From the NCBI GenBank assembly GCA_943736015.1, contig OX031069.1, forward strand, positions 38,164,728 to 38,228,727: a stretch of DNA of 64,000 nucleotides, read 5' to 3'. This DNA comes from Tridacna crocea. Its lineage: Eukaryota > Mollusca > Bivalvia > Cardiida > Cardiidae. Every line of letters starts with the position of its first letter. The stretch's first letter is position 1. This document shows positions 1 to 9,592 of this stretch, one piece after another. The notes beneath the pieces are model-generated. The model did no database searches, was not told where the DNA came from, and worked only from the letters and a program-made list of their open reading frames with translations. Both the position numbers and the translations under genes were made by a program.

Positions 1-139
1 CCAGCATTTTCTTCTTTTTCCACAATGTTTTCTTCCCCATCCAAAAAGAAAATCATCATTTCAGTTGCATTCAAATTGTTTTGTGCAAATCCTTTCAATT
101 TAGACAAGTCTATAATTTTGTTGTTTGGTAAAGAATTAA
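1..139 (+). mobile_element. A-family hairpin MITE A1, cut by the window edge
   Basis: Right part of an A element. The second palindrome arm is followed by the conserved right half (GCAAATCCTTTCAATTTAGA, then TTTGGTAAAGAATTAA) ending in TTAA at 136-139. The left half lies outside the window. Plus is used throughout for copies whose left end reads TTAACCCWTTACCACACAAT and minus for the reverse complement. Confidence 0.85.
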
Positions 140-461
140 TAGAATTTTAAGTCCGAATTCCTCATATAGTATTCACATTCAGAGATTTCCATTTCCTGAT
201 TCACTTCAGTAGTATAAATGACAACTCACTTGATGTCATTTATTGGTTATCTCAAATGTGAGATAAGTAGTTTAGGACGGTTGTATCACACGGAAAACAT
301 TGATAGTTTTGGATTAACTCCAGATTGTCTTCATTTTAAGTACTTTGCATAATGCATAAAGGACAGGATGGGTATTTTCAATTTATAAATCAGGTATTTT
401 GGTTATTAATTTGAAATCTCATTAGATTTGCTATGATTACCAGCTGTATGCATTTAGGTCC
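140..461. other. AT-rich spacer, nothing recognised
   Basis: No exon-like frame, hairpin or known repeat seen. Plain AT-rich intergenic DNA between the A1 fragment and the first SINE. Confidence 0.5.
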
Positions 462-765
462 GAGCTCCAATAGCTCAGTTGGTGGTGTACAGGACTTGAG
501 AACGGGGGTGGTGGGTTCCATCTCAAGCTCAGCCAATTTCTTTCCAAGGGTTGATGATGGTCTTCATAACAGGATTCATTCCTCTTGCACTGCTGACCAT
601 TGTTTCTACAATAATTATGCGGGAAAGCAGCCAGTAGCTTTGAAAGAACATTGGGAGGAGTACCGGTAAAAGAAACTCCGAGAAAGCATGGACAGGTGCA
701 CTGGCCTCCTCAATATATCTGAAATAATGTTGAAATGGGCATTAAACACCATTCAATCAATACAT
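462..765 (+). mobile_element. tRNA-derived SINE (family S1)
   Basis: The head has an A box-like TAGCTCAGTTGG at about 472 and a B box-like GGTTCCATCTC at about 513, as in Pol III SINEs. It continues into a body with AGGATTCATTCCTC and GAAAGCATGGACAGGTGCAC and ends near AATGTTGAAATGGGCATTAA followed by CAATCAATA. The same body recurs at 3600, 21628, 29960, 36565 and 44435, which defines the family. This is the best-preserved head. It is a mobile element and not a functional tRNA, because no cloverleaf closes. Confidence 0.75.
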
Positions 766-1012
766 TCATGGTTTGTTAATGGCAGTGTTCTTAGGAGATC
801 CAGAAGGGATAGGTCATGGAGATTTGAGAGAGTGAAATAAAAAATCTGTGTGTGTGTGTGTGTGGAATATGACTATGACATATTGAAATCTTTAAGTGGA
901 GATGTCTCTATTGAATGTAAGAAGTGGAGATGTGAAATAACTGCTTTATCAATGAAATGGCATGAAACACCAAATAATTATTACAGTAGACTAGTCTATA
1001 CAGCCATATTTT
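766..1012. repeat. spacer with short TG microsatellite
   Basis: A (TG)n run of about eight units sits near 849-863 in otherwise unremarkable AT-rich sequence. Confidence 0.6.
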
Positions 1013-1496
1013 AAATCTTTACCACACATCAAAATTGTAGACTTTTCCAATTTGTAAGCATTTCAGATGACAATATAATTATGGTGGGAATGATGAAATT
1101 CATCTATAATAGGATTGAAACATAAAGGAAATTGAAGAAAACACTGGTGATCATTATTTTCTCCATATTGGCATTTGCCACAGTGTTTTCAACCAACCCT
1201 ATAAGGAAGAAGCCTTTGAAAAAATATCACAGTTATATTTTTTCAAAGGCTTCTTCCTTATAGGGTTGGTTGAAAACACTGTGGCAGATGCCAATATGAT
1301 TGTGATAGAAAGGATGGAATTCATCTTTGATAGGGTTGAAAACAGCATTTCCTCCTTTTTCCACAATATTTTCAAAAGGCTTCTTCCTCAGAAAACATTT
1401 TGGGAAGAGGAGAAAATGGTAGTCACCAGCATTTTCTCCTTTTCCCACAATGTTTTCAAAATGCTTCTTAGGGTCATCAAAAGTTTGAATTTTGTA
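1013..1496. mobile_element. rearranged A-element cluster (A2) with a secondary palindrome
   Basis: It starts like a minus A element (TTTAAATCTTTACCACACATC, GTAAGCATTTCAGATGACAA). It then shows a 133-nt near-perfect palindrome at 1165-1297, centre about 1231, made of outer element sequence (AAGGAAGAAGCCTTTGAAAA) rather than the usual core. Another decayed core and a third core (GAGAAAATGGTAGTCACCAG) follow up to the TTAA at 1497. I read this as several A-type segments fused and inverted. Confidence 0.65.
1165..1297. repeat. 133-nt palindrome inside the A2 cluster
   Basis: The arms (about 62 nt) start ATATTGGCATTTGCCACAGT and meet at a 7-nt centre CACAGTT. One mismatch was noticed (CATTTGCC against GGCAGATG). 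The arms contain the sequence that normally flanks the A core, so this is an inverted duplication of an A element edge. Confidence 0.85.
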
Positions 1497-1725
1497 TTAA
1501 TCCTTGACTCCATAGATACTCGTTTCTACGCATTGCTTGTAGGAGCCTTTGGAAAACATTGTGACTAAGGGTGAAATTGCTTGTGACAAGCAATTTCACC
1601 TTTTGTCACAATGTTTTATATGCTTTCAAAAGGTGTCATATACACATAAGAAACGGCTTCATACTTGCTGTTATTTAGGGTCAATTAGAGATACCATAGA
1701 AATGCCTTATGGGGTGAAGGGTTAA
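1497..1725 (+). mobile_element. C-family hairpin MITE C1
   Basis: Flanked by TTAA at both ends. Left end TTAATCCTTGACTCCATAGA, right end TTATGGGGTGAAGGGTTAA. The core palindrome reads GGTGAAATTGCTTGTGACAA and its reverse complement. It matches the copy at 47665-47893 nearly base for base outside the core. It shares its last TTAA with the next element. Confidence 0.85.
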
Positions 1726-1950
1726 CCCATTACCGCACAATCCCTACTTTTGACGCCCTCGAGAAAGAAGCCTTTTGAAAACCCTGTGGGAAAAGGAGAA
1801 AATGCTGGTAACCAGCATTTTCTCCTTTTCCCACAGTGTTTTCTACCCTTTCCAGAACAAATTTCTATTTTTCAGTCACCTTTTTTTTGTCGTCTGCAAA
1901 TGCTTTCAATTTGGACCAGTCTAAAATTTTCTGGTGTGGTAATGAGTTAA
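1722..1950 (+). mobile_element. A-family hairpin MITE A3
   Basis: Complete 229-bp element from TTAACCCATTACCGCAC to GGTAATGAGTTAA. The palindrome has the CTG/CAG arm variant (CCCTGTGGG with CCCACAGTG) and centre GGTAACC. It abuts C1 through one shared TTAA. Confidence 0.9.
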
Positions 1951-1986
1951 AGGGTCTAGGGATTATGCATTATGCTTCCCCTTCAG

Positions 1987-2457
1987 GTCCAGGGTATGAA
2001 TAACTCTGGTAACAGTATGAACCAAGTACAACCGGAACCTTCTATACCAGGAATCGGTGCTGCGACTTCAACGACCACAAGCTCTCATATACCATCTTTT
2101 CTCCGAACAAGCATAGGTGCCTCTGAAACTCTACCTGATTACACTTCACCACCCATCGCACAAAATTCATATCAATCAAGTAACACGGGAACCTACTACC
2201 CACAGTCTCCGGTTCAAGCATCTGTTCCACAGACAGTCTTACAGCTTAAATCTCCGGTATCTCAGTTGACCTACTCCCAGGCAGCGAAACTGCCAACAGT
2301 TTCACAAAGTAGCGCAGAACCAAAAAGAGCCCAGCCTGTTAGCATACAGAACCCAGGTGGTATCACTGTATCTCCAGCAAAGTTACTTGAATCAATCAGA
2401 CATCAGACCCAGCTTCTAAAGGAGAAGTTAGCATCTGTATCTAACTCAACAAAGTAA
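1987..2457 (+). CDS. last coding exon of an unidentified gene
   Basis: I do not recognise this protein. A pyrimidine tract with CAG at 1984-1986 (TGCTTCCCCTTCAG) fits a 3' splice site, and from 1987 a frame runs 156 codons to TAA at 2455-2457. The sequence looks coding: balanced codon use, no low-complexity DNA, very different from the repeats around it. The product is rich in S, T, P and Q (for example QSPVQASVPQTVLQLKSPVS) and ends in a probable short helix, SPAKLLESIRHQTQLLKEKL, close to the C-terminus. That is typical of the disordered tail of a nuclear or RNA-associated regulator, but this is only an impression. Upstream exons must lie left of the window or be hidden among the repeats. 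No other frame here is plausible. Confidence 0.65.
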   Translation, partial: VQGMNNSGNSMNQVQPEPSIPGIGAATSTTTSSHIPSFLRTSIGASETLPDYTSPPIAQNSYQSSNTGTYYPQSPVQASVPQTVLQLKSPVSQLTYSQAAKLPTVSQSSAEPKRAQPVSIQNPGGITVSPAKLLESIRHQTQLLKEKLASVSNSTK

Positions 2458-2973
2458 CTCAAATTCTACTCGTCATAAATGTAGAATTGCTACGTAGAGC
2501 GGGAAAGAGGGGGGTGTTCTAATGCACTTGTGTTTTGCATTATACCAAGCCACCCATGATATGGCCAGTAACACGCGAAAAAGGGGCATTTTAGACATTT
2601 GCGTAAAATGTTGTCTCAGGTCAGCGTGTGCAATCTGCACAGGCTAATCCGAAACAACACTTCAGTTTTTAGGCAATTTTCTGTCTTGTGCAAGTCTACT
2701 TTAGCTCAAAATCTGATGTAGCCATAAAGTTTTGTCTTGGAGTAGCCTGCCCGGAGTGGGCAGGCAGATCCAAAACTACAATGTATGCAAATGTCCGAAT
2801 GCCCCTTTTCGTATACTGCAAGCTATATAATATTGGTCAGCTATGTCACAAAACAAATAGAAAGACGGAATCATGGGATAGAATGTTTCCCAGACGTCAA
2901 AGAAAATAGTTGATTCTGATCAGCCTGTACATACTAGGCAGGCTGAAATGGACAGATACTTTTTGCAGAGGCA
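2458..2973. repeat. 3' flank of the exon plus E-family palindromic repeat
   Basis: After the stop codon comes about 80 nt of probable 3' UTR. No clear AATAAA was seen. From about 2550 an E repeat is recognisable: TGCGTAAAATGTTGTCTCAG, GTCAGCGTGTGCAATCTGCA, then GATCAGCCTGTACATACTAG and ACTTTTTGCAGAGGCATTAA at the far end. Similar CAGCCTG/CAGGCTG hairpins recur at 5430, 8845, 40085, 43985 and 58100. Confidence 0.55.
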
Positions 2974-3203
2974 TTAACCCATTACCACACAATCCCTACT
3001 TTTGACAACCCTGAGAAAGAAGCCTTTAGAAAACATTGTGAGAAAAGGAGAAAATGCTGGTTACCAGCATTTTCTCCTTTTCGCACAATGTTTTCTACCC
3101 TTCACGAAAAAATATTTCAAATTTTCAGTCACTTTTATCTTGTCGTCTGCAAATGCTTTCAATTTGGACAAACCTAAAAAATTTTCATTTGGTAATGAGT
3201 TAA
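2974..3203 (+). mobile_element. A-family hairpin MITE A4
   Basis: Complete, TTAA to TTAA, with CCCATTACC and GGTAATGAG ends. The core centre is GGTTACC, the reverse of most plus copies, so the core is flipped relative to the element or mutated at one base. Confidence 0.9.
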
Positions 3204-3217
3204 ACTGTCGTTTCATT

Positions 3218-3330
3218 CAACTCTTTACCAGACATCAAAAGTGCTCCAAGTTGAAAGCATTTGTAGACAAAAAGCTCAAATGTTACTCATTCAATGACAT
3301 ACCATATTTCTTCTTAAAAAGGAGCCCTTC
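3218..3330 (-). mobile_element. fragment of an A element (A5)
   Basis: CAACTCTTTACCAGACATC followed by AAGTTGAAAGCATTTGTAGA is the left third of a minus copy. The core and right end are missing. Confidence 0.6.
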
Positions 3331-3360
3331 CTAATAATAGCTCTCCCACAAGAAAAATCC

Positions 3361-3592
3361 TTAACCCCCTTTACCATACGACAACATTTTAGACTGGTCC
3401 AAATTGAAAGCACACGCAGACGACAAAATAAACATAACTCAATAGTCAATTTTTTTTTTCAATCAGGGTAGAAAAAATTGTGGGAAAAGGAGAAAATGCT
3501 GGTTACCAGCATTTTCTCCTTTTCCCACAATGTTTTCCAAAAGCTTATATCTGAGGGATGTAAAAACCAGGGTTTGTTTGGTAAAGGATTAA
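3361..3592 (-). mobile_element. A-family hairpin MITE A6
   Basis: TTAACCCCCTTTACCATAC to GGTAAAGGATTAA. The core is a perfect palindrome with GGTTACC centre and the CATTGTGGG/CCCACAATG arm state. Confidence 0.9.
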
Positions 3593-3599
3593 GTCATGA

Positions 3600-3790
3600 T
3601 AATCCAATGATAGTCCTTTCGACAGGATTCGTTCCTCACTTACCGCTGACCATTGCTTCGATGATGGCATTGTGGGAAATTAGCCAGTGGCTTGGACAGA
3701 GAAACTCGAGGAAAGCATGGATAACTGCACTGGCTGCAGCGATATAACTATTACGTTGAAAATAGTGTAAAACACCATCTATCCTGAGCA
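3600..3790 (+). mobile_element. S1 SINE fragment
   Basis: The body and tail of S1 are present without the tRNA-like head: ACAGGATTCGTTCCTCACTT, GAGGAAAGCATGGATAACTG, then CGTTGAAAATAGTGTAAAAC. Confidence 0.7.
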
Positions 3791-3821
3791 TTGTTAAAAT
3801 GTGTGAATGTGCTGTAAAATG

Positions 3822-4046
3822 TTAAGGCTTTACTTTCTTCCACAATATGAAGTCATTCAAATTGATAATATTTGCAGACATATTTTGAATGTGGTTTGAA
3901 GTATGCTTTTTGACTGTGGAATGATGGAAGAAATTATTGTGGGGAAAAGAGAAGATGCCAGTGGTCATTTTTTTATGAATAAATGGTTTCAAGAGTTTTC
4001 TTTCTCAGAATTGTTAATACTCTTTACCACACAATCCTGACTTTTA
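3822..4046 (-). mobile_element. strongly decayed A element (A7)
   Basis: The order of landmarks is conserved (GGCTTTACTTTCTTCC, TTTGCAGACATATT, GTGGGGAAAAGAGAAGATGC, TTCTTTCTCAGAATTG) but the second palindrome arm is lost. An extra piece of terminus with TTTACCACACAATCCTGACT follows up to TTAA at 4043. Confidence 0.5.
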
Positions 4047-4272
4047 ACCCATTACCACACGAGAAAATTTTAGACTTGTCCAAACTGGAAGCATTTGCAG
4101 ACGACAAAATAAAGGTGACTGAAAAATTGAAATTTGTTCTAGGAAGGGTAGAAAACACTGTGGGAAAAGGAGAAAATGCTGGTTACCAGCATTTTCTCCT
4201 TTTCCCACAGTGTTTTCAAAAGGCTTCTTTCTCAGGGGCGTCAAAAGTAGGGATTGTGTGGTAATGGGTTAA
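4043..4272 (-). mobile_element. A-family hairpin MITE A8
   Basis: Complete 230-bp copy with CCCATTACC/GGTAATGGG ends. The core carries the C:G arm state (CACTGTGGG with CCCACAGTG) and a GGTTACC centre. It shares TTAA 4269-4272 with A9. Confidence 0.92.
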
Positions 4273-4447
4273 CACCCCTGGGAAAGAAGCCTTCTAAAAA
4301 CATTGTGGAAAAAGGAGAAAATGCTGGTAACCAACATTTTCTTGTATTCCCACGTTTTTCACCCTTCTCAAAACAAATTTCAATTTTTGAGCCACGTTTG
4401 TTTTGTCGTCTTCAAATGCTTTCAATTTGGACCAGTCTAAAATTCTG
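4269..4447 (+). mobile_element. A element A9, left end truncated
   Basis: It starts TTAACACCCCTGGGAAAG, so the usual TTACCACACAATCCC segment has been deleted. The core is imperfect (GGTAACCAACATTTTCTTG). The right half is recognisable to CAGTCTAAAATTCTG. Confidence 0.75.
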
Positions 4448-4454
4448 TAAAACT

Positions 4455-4660
4455 CTGTCGAACAACAAAATTTTAGACCCATTCAAATAAGAAGCATTTG
4501 CAGATGACAATTTCTATGTGGCTCAAATGATGCGATTTTTCCTTGATGGGATAGAAAATATTGTGGGAAAAGTAGAAAATGCTGCACTTTCTCCATTTCC
4601 CATAATGCTTTCAGACCCTTCTTCCTTAGGGTCGTTAAAAATTTGCAAACTATGTGTCCA
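4455..4660 (-). mobile_element. decayed A element A10
   Basis: ACAACAAAATTTTAGACC and AGCATTTGCAGATGACAATT mark the left half. The core is shortened (GAAAATGCTGCACTTTCTCC) with GATGGGATAGAAAATATTGT before it, the same subfamily as A45. Confidence 0.65.
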
Positions 4661-4779
4661 TATCTTAATGTAAATCTGTGTCATTTCTTGGTTCAGTATG
4701 AAAATGAGGCATATTATTGGCTCTCTTTTGGATTAAAGATGCTTAAAAACTACCTATTCATCAAAGATAAGGTCACATT

Positions 4780-5078
4780 TACCCATTTACCACACAATTA
4801 TCCCGATTTTTAACAACCACAAAGAAAAAAAGAGACTTTTGAAAGCCATGTAGGAAGAAAAGAAAGTGCTTGTAAACAATATTTTCTCCTTGCCTGTCAA
4901 GGTTTTCTGTACTTTCACAGACAATTATTACTTGATAAATCGACCTGAAATTGATCTTTATGCAAAGAAAAATTAACCCTTTACCGCACAGCATACTTTT
5001 AGACCTGTCTGAATTGAAAGGGTTTGAATTTGGACTAACTGTTCCAAAATTTTGTCGTTTGGTAAAGACTTGAGGGTT
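4780..5078 (+). mobile_element. decayed A element A11 followed by an A terminus fragment
   Basis: CCATTTACCACACAATTATC and GTGCTTGTAAACAATATTTT mark a diverged plus copy up to the TTAA at 4974. A second stretch, TTAACCCTTTACCGCACAGC to TTTTGTCGTTTGGTAAAGAC, joins a left and a right end with no core between them. Confidence 0.55.
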
Positions 5079-5389
5079 AAATTTTTATGTATAAAAAATT
5101 TATTTGTAAAAAAAAACTCAAAGATGTTCTTGCTTTTATTTATAGTAATTGAGAAAGTGGTACCTTTTAGTCTAGCAGAGTTGAAATATTGAAAAACTAT
5201 GTCTCATGTATTGTTACTTGATGTTTGTACTTTGAAAAAATTTCAAATAAATATGGATGATAGCTTCGCTATAGTTTCATACAGTGTGATTAGTTTTTTT
5301 TTTCATACCTCCATGAAAACAAAAAAACCCTCTTCATTCCTTAATGAAGCCACAAAGATCCATTTAGTCTATAGTGATTGACCGAATCT
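5079..5389. other. AT-rich spacer, nothing recognised
   Basis: Poly-A and poly-T tracts; no repeat or exon identified. Confidence 0.45.
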
Positions 5390-5419
5390 CATAGAAGAGT
5401 GGTCCTCGTGCATGCAGAA

Positions 5420-5530
5420 AAACTAACCAATGGCTAAAAGTATCGACTCATGTCAGCCTGCGCGGATTATACATGCTGACACGAATCGATACTTTTTGAA
5501 GAGCAATGAGCCCCCTTTTGACAGAAATGG
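5420..5530. repeat. E-family palindrome
   Basis: AAAAGTATCGACTCATGTCA and its inverse TGACACGAATCGATACTTTT bracket CAGCCTGCGCGG, giving an imperfect hairpin of about 70 nt. Confidence 0.7.
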
Positions 5531-5597
5531 TTCATATTAGTGTTATCAGTCCATTTTTAAAGTCAAGTGATACGAATTGGTCGCAGGAGGCAATGAC

Positions 5598-5825
5598 TTA
5601 ACGCTTTACCACACAATCTCTACTTTTAACGACCCTGAGAAAGAGGTATTTTGAAAACATTGTGGGAAAAGAAGAAAATGCAGGTAACCAGCATATTCTT
5701 CTTTTCCCACAATGTTTTCTGCCGCTCTAAAAACATGTTTCAAGTTTTTAATTAGATCTACTTTCATTTTGTCATCTGCTATTGCTTTCAATTTCGACTA
5801 AAATTTTGTTGTTTGGTAACGAATT
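5598..5825 (+). mobile_element. A-family hairpin MITE A12
   Basis: TTAACGCTTTACCACACAAT start; the core has both arms changed from GGAG to GAAG (GGGAAAAGAAGAAAATGC with CTTCTTTTCCC), another paired arm change. The right end GGTAACGAATT lacks the final TTAA. Confidence 0.85.
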
Positions 5826-6691
5826 TGTCTAGGATATAACACACAATATGGCGCTCGATCACGACATTTTGGGCTGACGAAGGTACACAGCATGTGTATG
5901 TGGCAGGAGTTATTTTGCCTATTTACGTTTTGAAAAAAAATCAAATGATGCCTTTTCAAGTCGATAGTAGATCTAGAACTGTAGAACTTGTGCAGTCTGG
6001 CCTTGATCTACACTGTCCCCAAGTTCGGTGAGTTGTGCAGCCAAAAGATTATGTTGCTTAATTAATAGCAACCTACATGTACCATGTACCTTAATAATTT
6101 GTTTTTCTGTGGTATAAAATCGAGCTAGGACAGTTAGCACTGTCACGTGCGAGTGTTCTTGGGCGACGCCCATTTCGGGGTTGGCGAAACCACAGAAAGA
6201 AAAATGCTGTGTAAGCCTAAGCATACCGTGGCTTACTTATGAATCAAAAACCGTGGTAGCCGCGGTGTAAACGCACCTTTAACCCCCCCCCCCCCCCAAA
6301 AAAAAAAAAAGAAAAAAACAATGTCTCCGAATCTTTTGTATGGTGGTATATTTCGGCCACGAGAAACGAAATCAATGAATTTCTTTAATTTCGATAACAA
6401 AGTTTGCTATGCTGCCATCAGCTATTCTGAATTGATATGTATCTATAACATGGACCAATAATCAAACAAGTGCGATGGCGTTATTTTCGTTCTCATGAAA
6501 TAAAAGGAGTTACTCTTCGTCAATCATTCCGTGGTTCAAAATCAAAATACGGGTATTCACCGTTTTTACAAAATTCCACGTTTCAAATTCTCGAATAATG
6601 TTTATAAAGAAAGTTTCGTTAACAGAAAAAAAAATCTGGATATGGCCCCTTTTTAAAGACTTAAGCACCAAACAAGAGGACTATCATGGTC
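5826..6691. other. spacer with C/A homopolymer block
   Basis: No gene seen. A run of C then A occupies 6282-6310, and ACAGTTAGCACTGTCACGTG lies near 6128. The rest is AT-rich. Confidence 0.45.
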
Positions 6692-8365
6692 CTATATCGC
6701 TCACCTGAGTACTAAGCAGTAAAGGTCTACAGGGAAGATAGTTACCAAATTTTTGAGGTTCAAGGGCAAATGATAATGGAACAAGAGCTGCAAATTTTTG
6801 CAAGATATGCAATCTAACAGCCATTTGTCAAGGAGGTATAATAGGTTCAAAGGGGAGGCAATGCAATAAACATGTTTACCAAGTCTCAAGTCAATTTGAT
6901 TTGAGACTTCGAAATTCCACTCTGGACAAGCAAAAACACTGTAAAAATGAAGATCAATGTGGAATTACTCAAAATCCAAGCTAGGTAGTGTTATTGTTCT
7001 TGCACACAGTACTCGGTAATATTACAACAAACATGCATACCAAATCTGAAGTCGTTCTGACTTGAGATGATAAAGTTATATTCCAGACTAACACTAAATG
7101 CAGACTCGTGTGAGATTTTATTGAGACAAACAGACTGACCAATTTTCAATTCAGCTTAGCCAGAAATGTGGTCTCCAGAGATCTCACAGAGTATATCTTT
7201 AATTTAACATAGTGACCTAGTTTATGATCCAAGGTGACCCAATTTTGACCTCACAAAACTTGTGCTCGGGTGGGCTAACAGACTATATATCAAATATCAA
7301 AGCTCTCAGAAGAATTTTAAAGTTTTCGTTTTTTTGTTTAGAACTTATGACCGCCTGGGTGGGACCAGTTTTGAGACCGGGGGCATCATATGTACAAACC
7401 TGGTAGAGGTCCACTAGCAGATGCTTCGTACCAAATATCTAAGCTCTACATATTCTAGTTTCTAGAGAAGAGGAACTCTGAAGTTTTTCTTCTTTGTTCC
7501 CATGTTCAAATTTGTGACCCTGGAATGGGGCCAGTTTGGACCCTAGGGGCATCGTATGAACAAACTTGGCAGAGGCCTACTCGGAAATACTACATACAAA
7601 ACATCAAAGCCTTTTAGTTTCAGAATTGATTAATTCTGAAGTTTTCTTCCTTTGTTCCTATGTTTCGAATTTGTGACCTCCAGGGACGGGCCAGTTTTGA
7701 CCCCCAGCGGTATACATTGTGCTTTATTTATTTGCAATCAAATTTACATGCCAAATATGAAATGTCTAGCCCTTAGGGTTTGGGACAAGAAGATTTTCAA
7801 AATTATTCCTCTTTATCTCTATGAGAAATCCGAGACCAACGACACAGGGCTAATTTTCACACCAGGGCCATATTTTGAAGTATTTTGGTACAGGGCCACT
7901 AGATGATGATACATGCCAAATATGAAAGCTCTAGCTTTACGGTTTGGGAGAAGAAGATTTTTAAAGATTTCCTTCTTTATCTCTATGTGAAATCCGAGAA
8001 CCCACACCATATGGCCATTTTCAATACAGGACAATAACATTTAGTATTTTGGCAGAGGGCTACTAGATGCTGCTGCATGCCAAACATGAAAGCTGTAGCC
8101 CTTACAGTTTAGGACAAGAAGATTTTTAAAGATTTTTCTTTCGGTTGCCTTGGCTACCAGAGTTTTGTCATGGAATTCAAATCTTTGAAGTATTCTGAAT
8201 GCGCATCACCTAATGATCATTCTTTGAAGTTTCTTTTAAATCTGATCGGCTGTTTCAGAGAAGAAGATTTTTTAGTAATTGTTTACGGACGGACAGACAG
8301 ACGGACGACGAACATTGACCGATCACGATAGCTCACCCCGAGCACTTTGCGCTCAGGTGAGCTAA
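6692..8365. mobile_element. T1: long element with CTCACCTGAG ends and internal units
   Basis: Left end TATCGCTCACCTGAGTAC, right end GCGCTCAGGTGAGCTAA, giving inverted termini about 1.67 kb apart. From about 7216 to 8160 degenerate units of about 160 bp recur, each with a phrase like GGCAGAGGCCTACT or GGCCACTAGATGATG, then CATGCCAAATATGAAAGCTC, then an AAGAAGATTTT run. Just before the right end is ACGGACGGACAGACAGACGG. There is no open transposase frame, so it is probably non-autonomous. The same unit type appears in T2. Confidence 0.7.
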
Positions 8366-8437
8366 AAAGTAGACAAAAACTGATCATCACAGCTTGGGTC
8401 CATCTATATCAGCTCTTGAAACGTTACTAACATTTTT

Positions 8438-8666
8438 ATCTCTTCCTGACGACAAAATTTTAGACTTGTACAAATTGAAAACACTTGCAGATAACAAAAT
8501 AAACGTAAGTCAAAAATCAAAATTTGTTACCCGCAGGGTAGAAAATATTGTGGGTAAAAGGAAAAAATGCTGGTTATCAGCATTCTCTCGACCTTTTCTA
8601 AGAATGTTGTCAAAAGGTCTCTATCTAAGAATCGTAAAAACCGGGGATTGTTCGATAAAGGGTTAA
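8438..8666 (-). mobile_element. A-family MITE A13
   Basis: The left TTAA is lost (starts CTGACGACAAAATTTTAG); the right end TAAAGGGTTAA is intact. The core is diverged (GCTGGTTATCAGCATTCTCT). Confidence 0.8.
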
Positions 8667-9228
8667 TCTAAGGCTGTAGCTTCCCAGTTCTCAGATGAGT
8701 CTAGGGCTCAAAACTCCATTGGCTTTTTTGGAGTTTCTTTTCCTGACTTTTTGGCCACTTTTCCTGACTACCACCCTTGAATCAGAGGCTAGGTTAATAA
8801 TTTTCTTTGTTCTGTGAAAAGGTCTGTATTGCAACTGACAAAAAAAAAAAAGTATCAACCAAGGTCACATACCGCACAGGCTGACCTGAATCGATACTTA
8901 CTGCTTTCGGTCATTTTCTACTTGTCAAAGGACCAGGCTATCATATGGCTCAGTCAGTTATTATACAAAATGGATTTTATCAATCGATGGTTTAAATGGT
9001 GTCTTGCTTTGTTTAATGCATCATGGAGATTTACTTACTCCCTTTTTTCCAGGGCGACACCCATATATTTAGTATTTCACGATACTAGAAGCTGCTCAAG
9101 GGGAAAAGGGTAAATCATTAATTCTCGTCATGTCCATCCCAGGGTCATCCCATTTTATGGCCCTTGGCTGGGAGGGTGCATAGCTGGACCTCTTCGTTAG
9201 GGGCATCATCGCGGTTTTCTACTAAAAC
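8667..9228. repeat. spacer containing an E-family palindrome
   Basis: At 8848-8935 AAGTATCAACCAAGGTCA and TGACCTGAATCGATACTT pair around CCGCACAGGC. The remainder shows no repeat or exon. Confidence 0.55.
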
Positions 9229-9275
9229 ATCTTTCGCGGACAGTATAGATCAAGATCAGACTGCACCGAACATAT
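9229..9275 (+). mobile_element. B-family fragment B1
   Basis: GCGGACAGTATAGATCAAGA followed by TCAGACTGCACCGAAC is the first arm of the B palindrome; the second arm is absent. Confidence 0.7.
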
Positions 9276-9579
9276 CCACACCGTCTGTCACCTGTTCCAA
9301 AAATCATTCTCAATAAGGCAAATGAAATATAGTCTCAAACCTTAAACCAGATTATTTTACAAACAACGTACTAGGTATAATGCGAGTGATACCCTTAACT
9401 CATTACCACACGACAAAATTTTACATTTGTCCGAATCGAAAGCATTTGCAGACGACAAAATAAAAGTGACTTGACGTTTAAAATAAATTTGTTTTGTGAA
9501 GGGTAGAAAACATTGTGGGAACAGGAGAAAATGCTGGTTACCAGCATTTTCTCCTTTTCCCACAATGTTTTCAACAGAC

Positions 9580-9592
9580 TTCTTTCTCAGGG
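9580..9592 (+). repeat. 13-bp target-site duplication, left copy
   Basis: TTCTTTCTCAGGG, repeated exactly at 10083-10095; it lies within A14. Confidence 0.9.

Noticed and set aside
462..540. tRNA gene at TAGCTCAGTTGG
   Set aside because: B box is degenerate and the sequence is the head of SINE family S1, repeated elsewhere.
4044..4244. Many 60-100-codon frames with recurrent peptides such as KGENAGNQHFLLFPQCF in both strands
   Set aside because: All fall on A-family hairpin elements; the peptide is a translation of the palindrome and appears in several frames. Not genes.
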